From contig WNKI01000004.1 in assembly GCA_015350385.1 (NCBI GenBank), forward strand, positions 3,438,855-3,502,854: a stretch of DNA of 64,000 nt, given 5' to 3'. This stretch comes from Aculops lycopersici (lineage: Eukaryota > Arthropoda > Arachnida > Trombidiformes > Eriophyidae). Under the pieces are notes generated by a model. It did no database searches. It was not told where the DNA came from and saw only the letters and a list, made by a program, of their open reading frames with translations. Made by a program: the position numbers and the translations under genes. How positions within the stretch are numbered: position 1 is the first letter of the stretch; each line of letters opens with the position of its first letter. Shown one piece after another: positions 53,691 to 64,000 of this stretch.

Positions 53691-54080
53691 AAAGAATACC
53701 AATGACTGCACTTTCAGTGAAAATAAGGAAGCAGAACATCTGCTCCAATATATATTGCATCTGTCTTTGCCGCTAGAGATATTCGGATAGCGTCCCTTTA
53801 AATGGCGCCAAAAAGCTACTTTGTTGTGTTTGCAAACGCAACAGTGTCGGCGACCCTTTAATTCCGTTGCCAAAGCTGCGCTTTGGAGGTGACCAACTCT
53901 TAGCTGTTGACTTCTTATCGGACCCTCTTGGGCTACCTGTTGAACATATAGCAGGCACGCAAACAAACTCTAATGATTACTCTGCTTATATTTCGCTCAA
54001 CGCCGCAATTAGTGTTTGTTATAAATGTCAAGCTATCCAAATCATGATACAAGAGGCACGAGGAAGTCTTGGTTGTGGAT
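53691..54080. repeat. Inverted copy of the BOP1 downstream flank
   Basis: Aligns in reverse orientation to about 41125-41540, continuing the BOP1 fragment without a break. The copied DNA therefore includes non-transcribed or 3' UTR flank, which argues for a DNA-level inverted duplication rather than a processed retrocopy. Confidence 0.85.
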
Positions 54081-54826
54081 AACTGCAGGAGAACAACTTT
54101 AGTGAGACCCCCTCTCGGATTGCAGTATTTTTCCCCTATCAAGTTCGCCGATTCCATCCCCGACTGTAGGTGTTGCTGATACTGCTATCGTCGGCAACGA
54201 CGACGTCGTCGCCGATCAAATCAAATCGCGGCAGCCACCGCTTCTGACTCTCTGGCTTTTCCTATCGCAGGCGTCGTCGGGGAGAGTGAAAGAGCGAGAG
54301 CCGCGCGACTCCCAACGAGACAGTCGGACGGACAGACAGACGGTCGGACGGGGGAGCAGTGGCGGCGGCTGCTGCTGCGGCGAGAGTGCGCGAGCGGAGC
54401 GCCGGCGCGAGTTGCCGCAGCTTTGAACGCGCTTGCTGCTCGGCCAGGTCGTCGGAGGCAGAGAGCAGCGGTATAGCAACAGCCGGTCGCCGTCGTCGCT
54501 TGCTTGCTCGCTTGTGTTTGGGCTCCGGCGCTCCAGTCGCTCCGGTCGTCGTCGTAGTAGTAGTGGTCGCAGTAGTTTTCGTTGGTGCAACAGAGAGAGA
54601 GAGAGAGAGGGCAATAGATGGAAAAGTAGCAGCAGCAGAGAGCCGGCGACAAACAACAAACGGTGACTCAGGCATTTAATCTCAATTTTGCACTCCGAGC
54701 GCAAGCACCTCAGAGAGTTTTGAGCAGGAGTCTGGTGGGAAATAGAAAAGAAGCAAACCAGCAAGTAGGCTAAGCGAATCGGTCTTGGCTCCGACTAACA
54801 GGACTACGAAACGACCAGCAGCATCA

Positions 54827-54857
<31 letters not shown>

Positions 54858-55044
54858 CAACAACCACCACCTCTACCATCAGCAACCGCAACCAGTGCAC
54901 CAAAACCAAAACAATAGGAAAATTAGAGCCTAGAGCAAGAGCAAGACAAACAGGAGCACTAGCCAAAGATTCAATCATATTAAAATAATAATTTAAAATA
55001 AAGATATAGCACCAGCGACAACTAACACCAAACAAAAAATAAAA
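54081..55044. other. SoxC upstream region
   Basis: Noncoding by inspection. It includes a GA microsatellite (54592-54609), a CAA run before 54857 and A/T-rich sequence just before the ATG. ORFs here are Ser/Arg-rich translations of repeats. It probably contains the SoxC 5' UTR and promoter. Confidence 0.5.
54592..54609. repeat. GA microsatellite
   Basis: GA dinucleotide run about 440 bp upstream of the SoxC start codon. Confidence 0.85.
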
Positions 55045-56190
55045 ATGTTTGCCGTCCGCTTGGGGACACTAGGCAACTCCATTGGCTCGCACCGATTTGA
55101 GCCTCAATGTCGCAACACGTCGTCGTCGGCGTTGTCCTTTTCGTCGGACTCGCAACAGAGTCGACTTACCTCGGAGTTGTCACTAATTAACACAACTAGC
55201 TCAAACTCTTGTGACACCCAACTCACCAGTGGAAGCCAGACGACATCAACAACAAACATAAGTATAACTAGCACAAGCACCAACACAAGCAACCTGAACA
55301 CAACTGTAATTAATACCAATAATAATAATAATAATAACAACAACACCAACACCAACAACAAGAAACAACCGGTCAATCATCATGTAAAGCGACCAATGAA
55401 CTCGTTTATGGTTTGGTCTCAGATACAGAGGAAGAGAATTTGTGTCGAGTCGCCGGAGATGCATAATGCAGAGATCAGCAAGCGATTGGGTCGCGAGTGG
55501 AAGTTGCTCAGTTGCGAAGAAAGGGAGCCCTTTGTTCAGGAAGCGGAGCGACTTAGATTGTTGCACCTGAGGCAGCATCCAGATTACAAGTATCGGCCAA
55601 GAAAGAAGCTCAAGTCGGTTTCTGGATCATCCTCAGTCTCCTCAGCTCCATCGTCCTCATCCTCCTCCTCCTCATCGTCCTCGACCTTATCCTCCTCCAC
55701 TTCCACCTCATCCTCTTTTAGTTCAACTATTAGCAGCGCTACATCATCACAACCAGCTCTAGCGACTTCAACGGCGCCGGCCGCAAGCGCCAGCCTCGCC
55801 GCAACCACCTCAAGCTGCTCGCTTTCCGCGAGCCCCACGAGCCCAATTAGCTTCAGCTCGACCTCGTCCAATTGCATCAGCGCCAGCACCTTCGCCTCAA
55901 GTGCCAGTTGCGGCCCGGCCAGTCCCCTAAGTCCCCACCACGACCACGACCACGACCACCACAACCACCACAACTTCAATTTCAACCACCACCATCACCA
56001 CCACCACCTCGCCGCCTCCAGTGTAACAAGTGGCAGCGGCATCAGCTTGGCCCAGTTGGCCAGCGACAATGCAAACCCGCATCACGCCTTCGCCGACGAG
56101 TGGGAGTTTGACCTAATTGACACTGACGCACTTGCCGAGTTGAATCTCATTTCGGCCAGCCAATTGATTGACTTTGAGAATTACCTGTAA
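55045..56190 (+). CDS. SoxC: SoxC-group HMG-box transcription factor
   Basis: Single exon of 381 aa from ATG 55045. The Sox HMG box spans about residues 114-192: VKRPMNSFMVWSQIQRKR, HNAEISKRLGREWKLL, and the PDYKYRPRKKLKS end, all typical of SoxC (Sox4/11/12; fly Sox14). It binds the minor groove at ACAAT-like sites. N-terminal to the box is a Ser/Thr/Asn-rich region with a poly-Asn run; after it comes a long Ser-rich tract and a His run. The last 30 residues (EWEFDLIDTDALAELNLISA...) are acidic and hydrophobic and fit an activation domain, as expected at the SoxC C-terminus. SoxC proteins promote neuronal differentiation and, in flies, ecdysone responses. Low-complexity coding repeats make length variable. 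Confidence 0.92.
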   Translation: MFAVRLGTLGNSIGSHRFEPQCRNTSSSALSFSSDSQQSRLTSELSLINTTSSNSCDTQLTSGSQTTSTTNISITSTSTNTSNLNTTVINTNNNNNNNNNTNTNNKKQPVNHHVKRPMNSFMVWSQIQRKRICVESPEMHNAEISKRLGREWKLLSCEEREPFVQEAERLRLLHLRQHPDYKYRPRKKLKSVSGSSSVSSAPSSSSSSSSSSSTLSSSTSTSSSFSSTISSATSSQPALATSTAPAASASLAATTSSCSLSASPTSPISFSSTSSNCISASTFASSASCGPASPLSPHHDHDHDHHNHHNFNFNHHHHHHHLAASSVTSGSGISLAQLASDNANPHHAFADEWEFDLIDTDALAELNLISASQLIDFENYL

Positions 56191-58010
56191 TATTTCGCAT
56201 ATATCATCATCATCATCATCATCTTCTTCATTAAAACTTCACTTCACCTCACCTACCAAAGTCTGCGCTCCTCTCGTTCCTTGTTCGTCTTCCTCTTAAG
56301 CCAACGACAACTAAAACCACCACTACATCATGAGCAGTGCATATTTTGCATGCTGCCCATAGAGTAGAAGTGCTCCCATGTCAATTGGGCCAATAGTAAC
56401 ACCAGCGAGGGACAACAATTCGACTGTAACGTTTGCTGCCAGCAGTGGTTGTGGTGGTGGTGGTGGCAGCAGCGGCGGCGGTTACGGTGGCGACGAATGG
56501 GCGACTGGCTGGCTGGCCGAGAATTGGGGCCAGAACGGCGGCCCAATAGGTTCAATGTCTGTTCGCCTGTGCTGCTCACCAAACCCCGACAAACCCACCA
56601 ACAGTTCAGCATTCGAACGCCCGAAGAGATGGGAGCGAGAGTTGCAAAAATGGCTGCCTATTGAGTCGTGTGTCTTGTTAAACAAACGCTGGCAAATTTT
56701 GGTTGTATTTTTGTGCCCCATGTGTGAGTTGTGTTGTGTGTATTTGTGTGATGAAGGTCCACAGGTAAATAGGTAAACTTGGCCAGAGTAAAGGTAGAGC
56801 AGCCGAGGTACCAGTTCAGAGATCGAGGTTCAGGTTCAGCCTCCTGCTCCGTTGCAAATGGTTCACTTCTCAAACTTGCTCATGACCATCATCATGCTAC
56901 ATGTACATCTAGTTCCTCCTTCTCCTTCTCGTCCTCCCGAACTTCAAACTTTAAATCGCCGACCACGAACCTCAGAGCCTCGAACTCGTCGCCAATTTTT
57001 CCCTCCACCTTGGGTCTGTTAAAGCGCCAGTTGAGCAAACCAAGAGCAAACCACGAATTGTTGTTGGGTCGGTCAACTCGGCGACTCGTCGTCTTGGCTT
57101 CTCGTTGCTTTGGGTTGAGAGAGCGACGGTAAAAAACACACAGACATACAGCAGCACGCCAACGGGATGTGCCCTCACCTTTTTCCTTCTACCTGTAGCG
57201 CTACCTTTTATTTTGCCTTTAGAAGTAGTAGTCGTAGTACCTTTACCTGTTTTCTTGGGGCAGGTAAAGCCGCTGCATTGACTGAGGCCTAGCAGCAGCA
57301 GCATCAGCAGCTAGAGCTGGTCCCTTTAATTTGCTCGCGACCAACTGAACACTAGCCACTGGTCAGCGTTGTCCGTTTGTTGTTCGTTGAGAGTTGCACC
57401 AGCAACCACTTGCTCGCCTCTCGCTCTGCCTCTTACCTGGCCGACGTGCGATCATCATCATCACTCAGCTAGAGAGCCCTACAGATACCTCAGCAACCAC
57501 CTCAACTCATCTCGTTTCATCCCAACTGACCAGTCGACACTCGACTGATGATCAGTGGGACTCTCGCTTTCGCTGGCCCCATCGCTTTTCCTGAGCTCTA
57601 ACCTCCCCCAGTTTGGCTCGTTTCCAGAAGTCCCACTGCGATTTGCTCCTCCTTCTTTTTAAAGCCTCCTTTGCCGTCTCCGTCTCCGTCTCTCTGGCTC
57701 TCTCCTCTTTTGATTGGTTGGCATCCGTGCGATTTTAAATTACCACTCGTACGTCGTCGAGTCTCTCGCTTTCCCTCGATTCCTTCCCTAGTTGCAGCCA
57801 CCTATTTTTGTTTTCCTCCGCAACCAAGACTCAACTGCTGAACTTGCTCCAGCTCGTTCTAGGTTTACCTTTAAAAAAGTCACCGTTTTCGTCGTCGTAT
57901 CTGGCAAACAGGTGGCACGTACCGCGGACTCAGGTGAATATAAATATATTTTCAGATAGATCTGGAAGCCGCAGAAAGATTTTGAATCTCTCTCTCTCTC
58001 TCTCTCTGTT
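56191..58010. other. SoxC 3' flank and 3' flank of the membrane-protein gene
   Basis: Convergent 1.8-kb intergenic region. It begins with an ATC repeat (56205-56225) after the SoxC stop and ends with a CT microsatellite (57987-58007). ORFs such as the Gly-rich frame at 56378-56776 lack homology and regular codon use. Several CAGGTAA/TACCTG words occur. I see no supported gene. Confidence 0.5.
57987..58007. repeat. CT microsatellite
   Basis: CT dinucleotide run just beyond the stop codon of the 58011-59252 gene. Confidence 0.85.
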
Positions 58011-59252
58011 TTAGTTGTAATCCCTACTCCTCGCGACGCCGCCGGCGTAGCCACCACTACCACTCGCGCCGGCCGCGGCCGAGAAAGTTTGCCACCTCGA
58101 CGGTTGACTCGCCAGTGTCACCTGCGATCGAGCGCCGCCCGGCTCCAGCTGACTCCTGAGCATTCGATTCGGGTGAGAGACATTGAAGGTATTGGTGGAG
58201 GCGTTGCTATTGAGCGATAAACTTGTTGAGGTCTTGCGACTTGGCGGCGATTGATCAGCGCGACAGCCAGTTTTGTAGATAACGAAGAGGATGAATACAA
58301 TGAATAGAATGGTGAATGTACTAGCTATTCTCAATCCAATGAAAATGTCGTATTGTGCATAGTAATCGTGCAATTGAATTTGATTAAAGCATTCAAGGAG
58401 CTCGAGTTGCCTATCGGCCTCCTCTTGGCTGCCGTCCAATTTTCTAACTAGCAAGGGATGCGACCAAGTGTCGTCTCGGCTTGCGTTGTTCAGGTTGTCG
58501 CTAATCAAATTGTTTAGTAGGTGGGACGACGAGTTTGAGTTCGTTGAATCGGTTGCAGTGGATGTCACACTGATCATTGAGCTTGAAGGTGGTAGCGTTG
58601 TTGTTGAATTGGCCGGTAGATAATTGGGACCATAAAGTTGCTGCTGGCTCCTTAGCCAGGAATCCAATTCGGCAAAACTCTTCACCGGCAGGAACGAGGT
58701 TGGATTAGTATTGTGATTATTATTATTGCTGTTTGTTATAAGTACCTCGCCAGATTTATCTCTGCCAGTATTGCCAGGAGCAGAGGAAGCACCTGTCGCC
58801 TGGAGTTGGCTCGCAAACACTCGCACCAAGACCGAGCAATTGCCGCGCACATGGTACAGCACCGACTGCACCAGACTCGCCACCGAGCTTTCCGAATCAT
58901 TATTATTATTATTATCAGAAATATTATTGTTGTTGCCATCATAACTGGACTCTGGCGCATCGAAGGAGCTGGTGGCTAGTGATGGTGGCGATGGCTGATG
59001 CAAATTGTTTGTCATCGTCTCGGCGACCGATTGCATTAGAGTGGTGGCCGCGGTGCTGGTGGCAGTGGACAACAAGTGGCCAATATTGTTATTATTAATA
59101 TTAATATTAATATCACCCTCGGCGTCCACTAAGGAGGCCGACTTTTCCAATTGCGAGTCCATCATCTTGGCGCTCTTGGCCAATTGCTCCAATCCGCGCT
59201 CGTCGTTCGCCTGGAAGAGATAATTAAACATGAACTTGATATATGAGGACAT
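58011..59252 (-). CDS. Single-pass membrane protein, unknown family
   Basis: Open frame of 413 aa from the in-frame ATG at 59252; the frame is open further upstream without an ATG, so an upstream exon with a signal peptide may exist. The N-terminal 290 residues are Ser/Asn/Thr-rich with Asn runs. A conserved-looking core follows: LECFNQIQLHDYYAQYD, then the transmembrane segment IFIGLRIASTFTILFIVFIL and a positively charged stop-transfer (KTGCR). The cytoplasmic tail of about 90 residues is Ser/Gly-rich and ends SRDYN. I do not recognise the family. The ordered core against low-complexity surroundings argues for a real gene; the exact 5' end is uncertain. Confidence 0.6.
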   Translation of the reverse strand: MSSYIKFMFNYLFQANDERGLEQLAKSAKMMDSQLEKSASLVDAEGDINININNNNIGHLLSTATSTAATTLMQSVAETMTNNLHQPSPPSLATSSFDAPESSYDGNNNNISDNNNNNDSESSVASLVQSVLYHVRGNCSVLVRVFASQLQATGASSAPGNTGRDKSGEVLITNSNNNNHNTNPTSFLPVKSFAELDSWLRSQQQLYGPNYLPANSTTTLPPSSSMISVTSTATDSTNSNSSSHLLNNLISDNLNNASRDDTWSHPLLVRKLDGSQEEADRQLELLECFNQIQLHDYYAQYDIFIGLRIASTFTILFIVFILFVIYKTGCRADQSPPSRKTSTSLSLNSNASTNTFNVSHPNRMLRSQLEPGGARSQVTLASQPSRWQTFSAAAGASGSGGYAGGVARSRDYN

Positions 59253-60465
59253 TGCGCCAATCTTTCTCTCTCTGCCTGTGTTCAAATTGTCGTCTTCATA
59301 GGAGAGGAGACCCAAATCCCGTTACACTGAGCATCACACTTCAAGCTTGCCTTTGTGTGTTGAGTCTGGTGGCGACGATGATAATGATGACGATTGTGCT
59401 TTAGTTTATGTTAATTAACTGGCGCTGTGTTACCAAAGTGAGCGAGTGGCGCTTCAGTGGAGTCAGTGAGCGAGAGCAGCGCAACGCTCCGTTGAGTCTA
59501 TTGGTCTGCAGAGGGAGAGATTGGAGTTTAGTGAGCAGCAGAGATATTAATCAACTTTCATCGGTTGCCGCGAGCCACACGAGCTTCTCCTCTTTTGCTC
59601 TCCAATCTCTCAACTTTTGAGTCTCTCTCTCTCTCTCGATTCCTCTTGCTTCCTCTTGCTTCCTCTCTGGCGTGTAAAGTCGGAATTTCGCTTGTTTTGG
59701 TGCCGCCGATGGCGCGGTTTGCGTGTTTCCTCGCTCACTGTCCGGCCCAGTGACTGGCTGGCCAAGTATCTCAGCTCGAGCTCGAATTAGAATTAGAACT
59801 TTGAACTTGGGAGAGTTTTTGAGCTGAAACTCAAAGTGGCCGGAGCGAAGTAAGAGAGCCACTGGCCAGTTGAGCAGCCGAGCGGGCGACCGGCAAAGTG
59901 GCAAAGCTTTTCACGACGATCAGCCAGCGAGAAGAATAACAAACTTTAATGGGCGATCCGCTGCTTTGGTCACTCGCTCTCCTCTATTCCTTCTCTTCTG
60001 CTCGCTTAAATTTCTTAGCCGAAAGCCAACGGAGCCGGCGAAGTCGTTGGGTTTCTACGACAAGAAAACGTAAACATTCGAGATCATCAAGGGCGATTAT
60101 AGGAGCCAGCAGTTAGTCGGCTTCCTCTTCCTCTCTTGTTAGAGGGAAAGTCCAGTGAGTTGGTTCTGGTGGCCGAGTTTTTGGGTTCGAAGCGGTCGAT
60201 TGTATTTAGTGCATTTAAGCGAGAGAAAAGCTTGAAGAGAAGGAGAGGCAGAGAATGGGATCCAGGGTAAAATTGCTCGTGTGTCTGCGCGTCGCTCGAT
60301 TCCCTTGTGTTATTATAATTTTTCTAGCGTGGGCATTTAAACTCTGCGCTGGTGCTGTTGTTGTTGTTGATGTTGCTGCTGCTCCTTTTGCTGGCGCAGC
60401 TCGCGGTGGCCGCCGCCGCCAGTTTAAATGGCCCTCGCAATGGTGGTCGCCGTTGCCACTGAGAT

Positions 60466-60484
60466 GTTAACGTTAACGTTAACG
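60466..60484. repeat. Triple GTTAAC palindrome array
   Basis: Three tandem GTTAAC hexamers, each a palindrome, so the whole array is self-complementary. Confidence 0.85.
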
Positions 60485-62810
60485 TCGCTAATGCTAATTC
60501 CTCGTCGAGGTTGCCGATGCTAACGTTGCTTTGGTTGGCTGGCCGGTCGGCTAGTTAGTTGGCTGTTTCGCGATTGCCACTTGCGGCGTATCTCTCGCTT
60601 CGGTCGCGGCAAGTTCAAGCGGCCGGCCGTCTGGTCGACACCATCAAGCAGATGAGCGTAACCTGCCTACAAGCGAGAGTCGCGCAACTCGAGCGGCCGG
60701 CAAAAAACCAGCCAGCTAGCTGGCGTCAGAGTTCACGGAGCTCGGGGCGTGTAGCTAGTGCGATTTGGTGGCATTTGTGGCGCCGCTGGGGCCGGCGCGT
60801 ATGAGTTTGCGTTTGCCCCTGCGTTTCTATCTAGCTGATAGCAAGAGGCTGCTGCTGCCTGTTGCTATTGGCTCTCGCTAGACTCTCGAGTGGTCGTATT
60901 GCTAGCAATGTTTCCGCTCGCTGTTGATGCTCTTGTTGTTGGCTAATAATAAACAAACTTGTTTTCCTCTCGCTTTCTAACGCTGCAATTGCGTATCAGT
61001 CAGTCAGTCGGCGGCGCGACGCAACGTGTCTCGCCCAAGTGGCGCAATTTTGGCGCCAAAACTCGCCGCTCGGTCTCGGCGACAGATGCGCGTCGCGGCT
61101 CGTCTGTCGCTCGGCTAGCACGCTGCCTAGTGGTCGGTGGTCGGTGGTCGCTGTTGCTGCTGCTGCTCTGGGGCTCTAAGTCAACCACCTGCTAGCTTGC
61201 CACTCAAACTCAAACTCGAACTCAAGCTAAAGCTAAAGCTGAAGCTCGGGCTCAAAATCTCCTGCTTCTCTTGTTCATCAATCGGACAAATTAATTTACT
61301 CGGGGCTCACAATTGAGTCGCTCAAATATAAATTTAAGTCTCGCCCTTAAATTCGATCAGAGAATGCAACCACTAAAGTCTCAGAGTTTTTCCAAGAGTA
61401 GAAAAGGACTACGAGAAAAATGGCGACAACAACAGCAGACTCGACATCCACATTCACATCAGAGGCAAACGGAATTCAGCTGCCAAATCGTTAATAGTGG
61501 CAGTGGTTGCTGCTTTTGCTCTTGCTATTGCTCTTGCTATTGCCACCAATAGATCGATGGATCGGTGGATCGTTGCGCGTGCTTCTCGCCTAAATGTTTG
61601 TGTTTGTTGGTTTCCCTTCTCTTGCTCGACTGGCTCCTTCTCTATCGCGCTTCCCCTCTATAGCTGGCCCTACTATTGGCTCGTTAGTGGCGATGGCAGC
61701 GAGCAAGCGATTGAGGGAGTAATGCACCACAAGTAGCAGTAAAGGGAGCGGTGGCTATGGAACTTGGCCAACAAAACGGCAGCTGCTCTCGCTATTCTCT
61801 TACAGTGTAAGCTCTAGTTGTCGCTAGTAGCGATCAACGCGCTCGATTGTCAGTCCAACTCTCACAGTATCGCACTTTGAAAATTTGGTCAACTCAAACT
61901 TGAGGCACTTTTTCCTCTCTCTTTCTCGTGTTTCCTCCTTTCCCCTGCAGTAAACCAACACTGAATGAGTGGCGAAATACTGCCACTGCCAAAAAGGCAA
62001 GCGTTATACCAAAACTCCTCCTCGCTCCTCACTCTTTGCTCCAAATTTCCAACTTCGTCGTCGATTCTTCTACTCGCTTCTTTCTTTTCTTCTCGCTCTC
62101 CTCTGTTCTTGATTCGATTCGTTTCGATTCGAGCCTTCAATTCGAGGATCTGATTTCGGCTAAGCCGCTGATCTTTTCAGTTTCGTTCGCTCGTTCGTTA
62201 GCTGAACCTGGAGTTGAGAAAGATTTTCGGAATCAACTGATTTGAATTTAGAATTCACTTTTCGGAATTCTAGCTTCTGTTTCTAGTTTCGCAACTTTAA
62301 TTTATATATTGGCTTCGAATTTCGAACTGTCGCTTGGTCCGGTTTTCTAGTCTTGCAAATTTCTCTGACTTCTTCCCATGGATATCATCGTTGACTGTTC
62401 TTTTTCCACAAACTTGCACCTAGACACCCAACTACCAGTGGCAAGCTCGTTGGCTTGCCAACTGCGACTGCGCACCACTCGCGCCAGGGAGGCCACTGAA
62501 AACACGCGAAACCAAAACGAAACCGGCGGAGACCGCAAGCTTCGAAAGCGCAGGAAGCAGCAACTCGTCAGCCGGCTAACAAGCCGCCGCCAACGTAAAT
62601 GCCAAAACCAAATGGCAAGCAAGCCAGCTAGCCGGACGACAACGAGCGGATCATCCGCGCCATTGAGCTCGCGGCCCAGCGACAAGCTTGCCGCGTCCAT
62701 CCATCGGTCGCTAGCTCCGATCCTCAGAGCTAAAAGCGAGCTAGCAACAACAACGACGACGACGCCGCCGCCGATGACATCAACGACGACGACAACAACA
62801 ACATCATCAA

Positions 62811-62855
62811 CCAAACCAAACCAAACCAAACCAAACCAAACCAAACCAAACCAAC
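62811..62855. repeat. CCAAA pentanucleotide repeat
   Basis: Eight CCAAA units in tandem followed by degenerate CCAACCA. Confidence 0.9.
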
Positions 62856-63644
62856 CAGACGAAGATTACTCGACAACCACCACAACGAACGCCGCAGATC
62901 CATTTGCCTGAGTGGCCGCATTGCAACGTCCGCTGCCTCGCCACTTCCGGCCCTCGCAAGTTGGTGGCCGCTCGCGTCGCCTGCTGTTGGCTGGCTGTTT
63001 CTTCTAGTTTTGTATTTCCAATGTTGGTGTTGCTGTTGCTGCTGCTGCTGCTGCTGTTATTTGGCCCTCACTAGGCCGCTCTCGTTCTCTCTCTTTCCAT
63101 CCAAGTTTCTTTCTCCCCCTGATCCATCCATTTATCGATTGACGTCAACCAAGAAGGAACGTCGTGAAGAAGAAGGGATGCTGATGTCGTTTAGAATGCA
63201 CTGCGATCCAAATTCGCTCGAATTCAGCTATGCAGCTTGGACATAACTCGAGCTATTTTCTCTATAGAAGAGCTAGCTAGCTTTCCAAGAGCTCCACCGA
63301 GCTCGTGTAAAAAGATTTGCTTTTGCTTGAACTCAACGACCAGTCTTCGCTGCTCCTCTGGATTGGAACCTTTGGAGCAAGTTTGAGGGTGACGTTCACT
63401 GCCCAAACACCGTAGCGGTTGAAATCGGAACCAGTGAGGTAGCCCAATAAGCAACTCGGGTCCCGAGAGACCAAAGCAAGAATCCAACGCAACGAACCCC
63501 AAATCACACGACACCAGGTTACGACTACCACCACTACTTGCTAATTCAGGTCCACGTACGTAAATGGAGAAACCACTGCACTACTAGCCAGCCGCTGGGC
63601 CTCCAATTACCAGCCACCAGCTTCGCTTGTTCAGCCTCACCGTG

Positions 63645-63688
63645 GTCCTCGTCCTCGTCCTCGTCCTCGTCGTCGCAGTCGCAGTCGC
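63645..63688. repeat. GTCCTC / GTCGCA repeat
   Basis: Tandem GTCCTC hexamers grade into GTCGCA hexamers. Confidence 0.85.
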
Positions 63689-63916
63689 GAAAAGTCTCCA
63701 AAGTCTCACCTGGCCGCATGTCGAGTTACGCGCGGCGCGTCGCCTGACTGAGTCGCAGCGACTAATGCCATTGTATAAGAGGCAGAGAGATGCAGCCATG
63801 GCCACACGTCTTCTTATATTATATTCGAGTGGTTGGGCAACAGCAACCTGCAGCCAATTTCACTTACCTGACCGAACCGCTGCCGCCGCGACTGCCACTA
63901 CAAATGCAGCAGTAGC

Positions 63917-63939
63917 AGCGGCGGCGGCGGCGGCGGCTG
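63917..63939. repeat. GCG trinucleotide repeat
   Basis: Run of GCG units followed by CTG/CTGCC; GC-rich patch near the window edge. Confidence 0.85.
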
Positions 63940-64000
63940 CTGCCTGTGCCTCTGTGTTCGGTTCGTTCGCCTCGAGGCTCGAGTGAGACTTGGAGCAAAC

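Larger units (their letters stand above)
59253..64000. other. 4.7-kb region without a supported gene
   Basis: This is upstream of the 58011-59252 gene and should include its promoter and possibly 5' exons. ORFs of 60-177 codons are present but look like translations of repeats. The longest, 62378-62911 (+), has a reasonable start context (CCCATGG) yet encodes Arg/Thr/Ser-rich sequence plus a CCAAA repeat; I give it little weight. There are simple repeats at 62811-62855, 63645-63688 and 63917-63939. Confidence 0.5.

Noticed and set aside
54216..54764. Long overlapping ORFs on both strands upstream of SoxC
   Set aside because: All are Ser/Arg/Pro-rich translations of GC-rich and microsatellite DNA with no preferred frame.
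56378..56776. 132-codon Gly-rich frame after SoxC
   Set aside because: The glycine run is a GGT/GGC repeat, and the rest shows no family signature.
60255..60470. Short frame with a signal-peptide-like start
   Set aside because: Hydrophobicity arises from GTT/GCT repeats; the downstream part is Arg-rich and no homology is apparent.
62378..62911. 177-codon frame with a good start context
   Set aside because: Arg/Thr-rich translation of CCAAA, ACG and ACA repeats with no recognisable domain.
1..64000. CRISPR arrays, operons, ribosome binding sites
   Set aside because: The window is eukaryotic, with spliced genes and polyadenylation signals; no regularly spaced repeats of the CRISPR type were seen.

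Overview
The window is nuclear DNA from an animal, most likely an arthropod, and within arthropods plausibly an acariform mite. Supporting points are: two transporters of the ABCH type, a subfamily largely confined to arthropods; a Delta-type Notch ligand, SoxC, a TRIM71/LIN-41-like NHL protein and a HEN1 methyltransferase; canonical GT-AG introns; and striking intron poverty (MCM3, BOP1, the CDK, HEN1, SoxC and one ABCH gene each read through as one exon). The species assignment is inference; no database search was possible.

Layout. 1-969 (+) is the 3' end of a PIKfyve/Fab1 lipid kinase cut by the window edge. 1151-11893 (-) is a complete Delta-type ligand assembled here from three exons with a 7.9-kb first intron. 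12525-13634 (-) is HEN1. 14216-15564 (-) is a four-exon tetraspanin. 15.75-39.6 kb is a tandem segmental duplication carrying two ABCH transporters (+): copy 1 spans about 15.75-24.4 kb and copy 2 about 24.6-39.6 kb, with a 4.5-kb extra block inside copy 2. 39998-40948 (-) is a divergent CDK2-like kinase and 41544-43544 (-) is BOP1. 44402-48241 (+) is a large type I membrane protein with PAN-like cysteine modules. 48418-50802 (-) is MCM3. 52002-53510 (+) is a solo NHL-repeat protein with a clear TATA box. 53379-54080 is an inverted partial copy of the BOP1 3' end. 55045-56190 (+) is SoxC. 58011-59252 (-) is a single-pass membrane protein. From 59.25 kb to the right edge I see no convincing gene.

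The genes do not form one pathway. Several are housekeeping or proliferation genes (MCM3 replication, BOP1 ribosome biogenesis, CDK2-like, PIKfyve). Others are developmental regulators with large noncoding flanks (Delta, SoxC, the NHL protein). The ABCH pair probably serves lipid export or barrier function.

The most interesting signals are: (i) the last 42 codons of the NHL gene are a BOP1 fragment read in a different frame, with the stop codon supplied by the fragment; (ii) about 418 bp upstream of the two ABCH genes are identical while the flanks have diverged strongly, as in gene conversion; (iii) a coding-looking orphan exon is intact in copy 2 but broken in copy 1; (iv) the nonamer CAACAAGTG and its relative CAACAGGT are strongly over-represented; (v) shared DR1-like and dyad elements occur upstream of both ABCH genes. 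No tRNA, rRNA or CRISPR array was recognised by eye, and no autonomous transposon was found.
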